Positions 63,801 through 64,000 of a stretch of 64,000 nucleotides of DNA are shown here, one piece after another. The position numbers were made by a program, and so were the translations under genes. Source of the DNA: Synchiropus splendidus (Eukaryota > Chordata > Actinopteri > Syngnathiformes > Callionymidae). Numbering within the stretch: position 1 is the stretch's first letter; each line of letters opens with the position of its first letter. The notes beneath the pieces are model-generated. The model saw nothing but the letters and a program-made list of their open reading frames with translations, did no database searches and was not told where the DNA came from. The stretch covers positions 2,115,501-2,179,500 of the forward strand of contig NC_071340.1 in the NCBI RefSeq assembly GCF_027744825.2. The letters run 5' to 3'.

Positions 63801-64000
63801 CTTTCTAGTAGTTGCACATCAAATCTAAGCTGTCTGAAGTGTTTTTCCAAAGTTCTCAACATTTTTATGTTTGGCGTTTTGAAATCAACCTCATCTCAGG
63901 CTGAAAACGCGGTTTACGCATTGTGCCATAACTCTGCAGGGAAGCTTCAGAATATGAAATTTTAACCTCCCACTATAGCAGAATGGGTCTTTCTAGTCGT
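60818..64000. repeat. 941-bp (five-monomer) higher-order repeat at the right edge
   Basis: The monomer beginning CTGTCGAAAGTG with CCAAATTTATC occurs at 60818, 61383, 62324 and 63265. The last three are spaced by 941 bases, which is five monomers plus the one extra base in the CTGTATTGAAGTG monomer. The first interval is 565 bases, that is three monomers plus one, so the first unit is short. The repeat runs on to the window end. Confidence 0.85.

Larger units (their letters stand above)
28152..64000. repeat. 188-bp satellite array, segment 4 (to the window end)
   Basis: About 190 monomers in the same orientation as the left arrays, starting 66 bases into a monomer with TCAGGATGAAAAATCG and continuing to the last base. 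The first about 1 kb resembles 6.2-7.9 kb. Later parts form their own higher-order families: 3.95 kb units at 29-39 kb, 3386-bp and 1880-bp units at 39-43 kb, 752-bp and 1316-bp units at 45-49 kb, 3386-bp and 1881-bp units at 50-60 kb, and 941-bp units at the right edge. In much of 44-60 kb the TTCCGGAA box is changed to TTCTGGAA. No gene, RNA gene or other mobile element is seen. Confidence 0.97.

Overview
The window is eukaryotic repeat DNA with no host gene that I can support. About 55 kb is a head-to-tail tandem satellite with a 188-bp monomer (roughly 295 copies), broken by one LTR retrotransposon of the Ty3/Gypsy type (21086-28151, coded on the minus strand) and by two solo LTRs of the same family (3075-3803 and 5499-6227). 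Uninterrupted satellite of this length with nested higher-order repeats is what one expects of centromeric or pericentromeric heterochromatin. A vertebrate, perhaps a teleost fish, is my best guess from the style of the element and its tRNA-Leu primer site, but the sequence alone does not settle this.

Layout: satellite 1-3074; solo LTR 3075-3803; nine satellite monomers 3804-5498; solo LTR 5499-6227; satellite 6228-21085; full-length retrotransposon 21086-28151; satellite 28152-64000. Almost every repeat offset I could measure is a whole number of 188-bp monomers, give or take 1-4 bases: 376, 752, 941, 1128, 1316, 1880/1881, 2068, 2424 (nine monomers plus an LTR), 3386, 3950 and 4701 bp. This is the pattern left by repeated unequal exchange.

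The retrotransposon, read right to left, has a 5' LTR, a tRNA-Leu-type primer binding site, gag with capsid-like region and CCHC zinc knuckle, aspartic protease, reverse transcriptase, RNase H, integrase with HHCC and D,D-35-E residues, a polypurine tract and a 3' LTR, with 4-bp TCAG target duplications. There is no env-like frame. The copy is inactive by its own coding: two frameshifts lie in and after the protease, one in-frame stop lies after the reverse transcriptase YLDD box, and another lies near the C-terminus.

The most informative point is that all three LTR loci sit at exactly the same position of the monomer (after base 66), have the same TCAG duplication, and have related satellite on both sides. 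The simplest reading is one insertion that was then copied with the surrounding array, reduced to a solo LTR in one lineage, and duplicated again as part of a 2424-bp unit. The many short open frames in the satellite on both strands are by-products of a repeat sequence poor in stops and are not annotated as genes.
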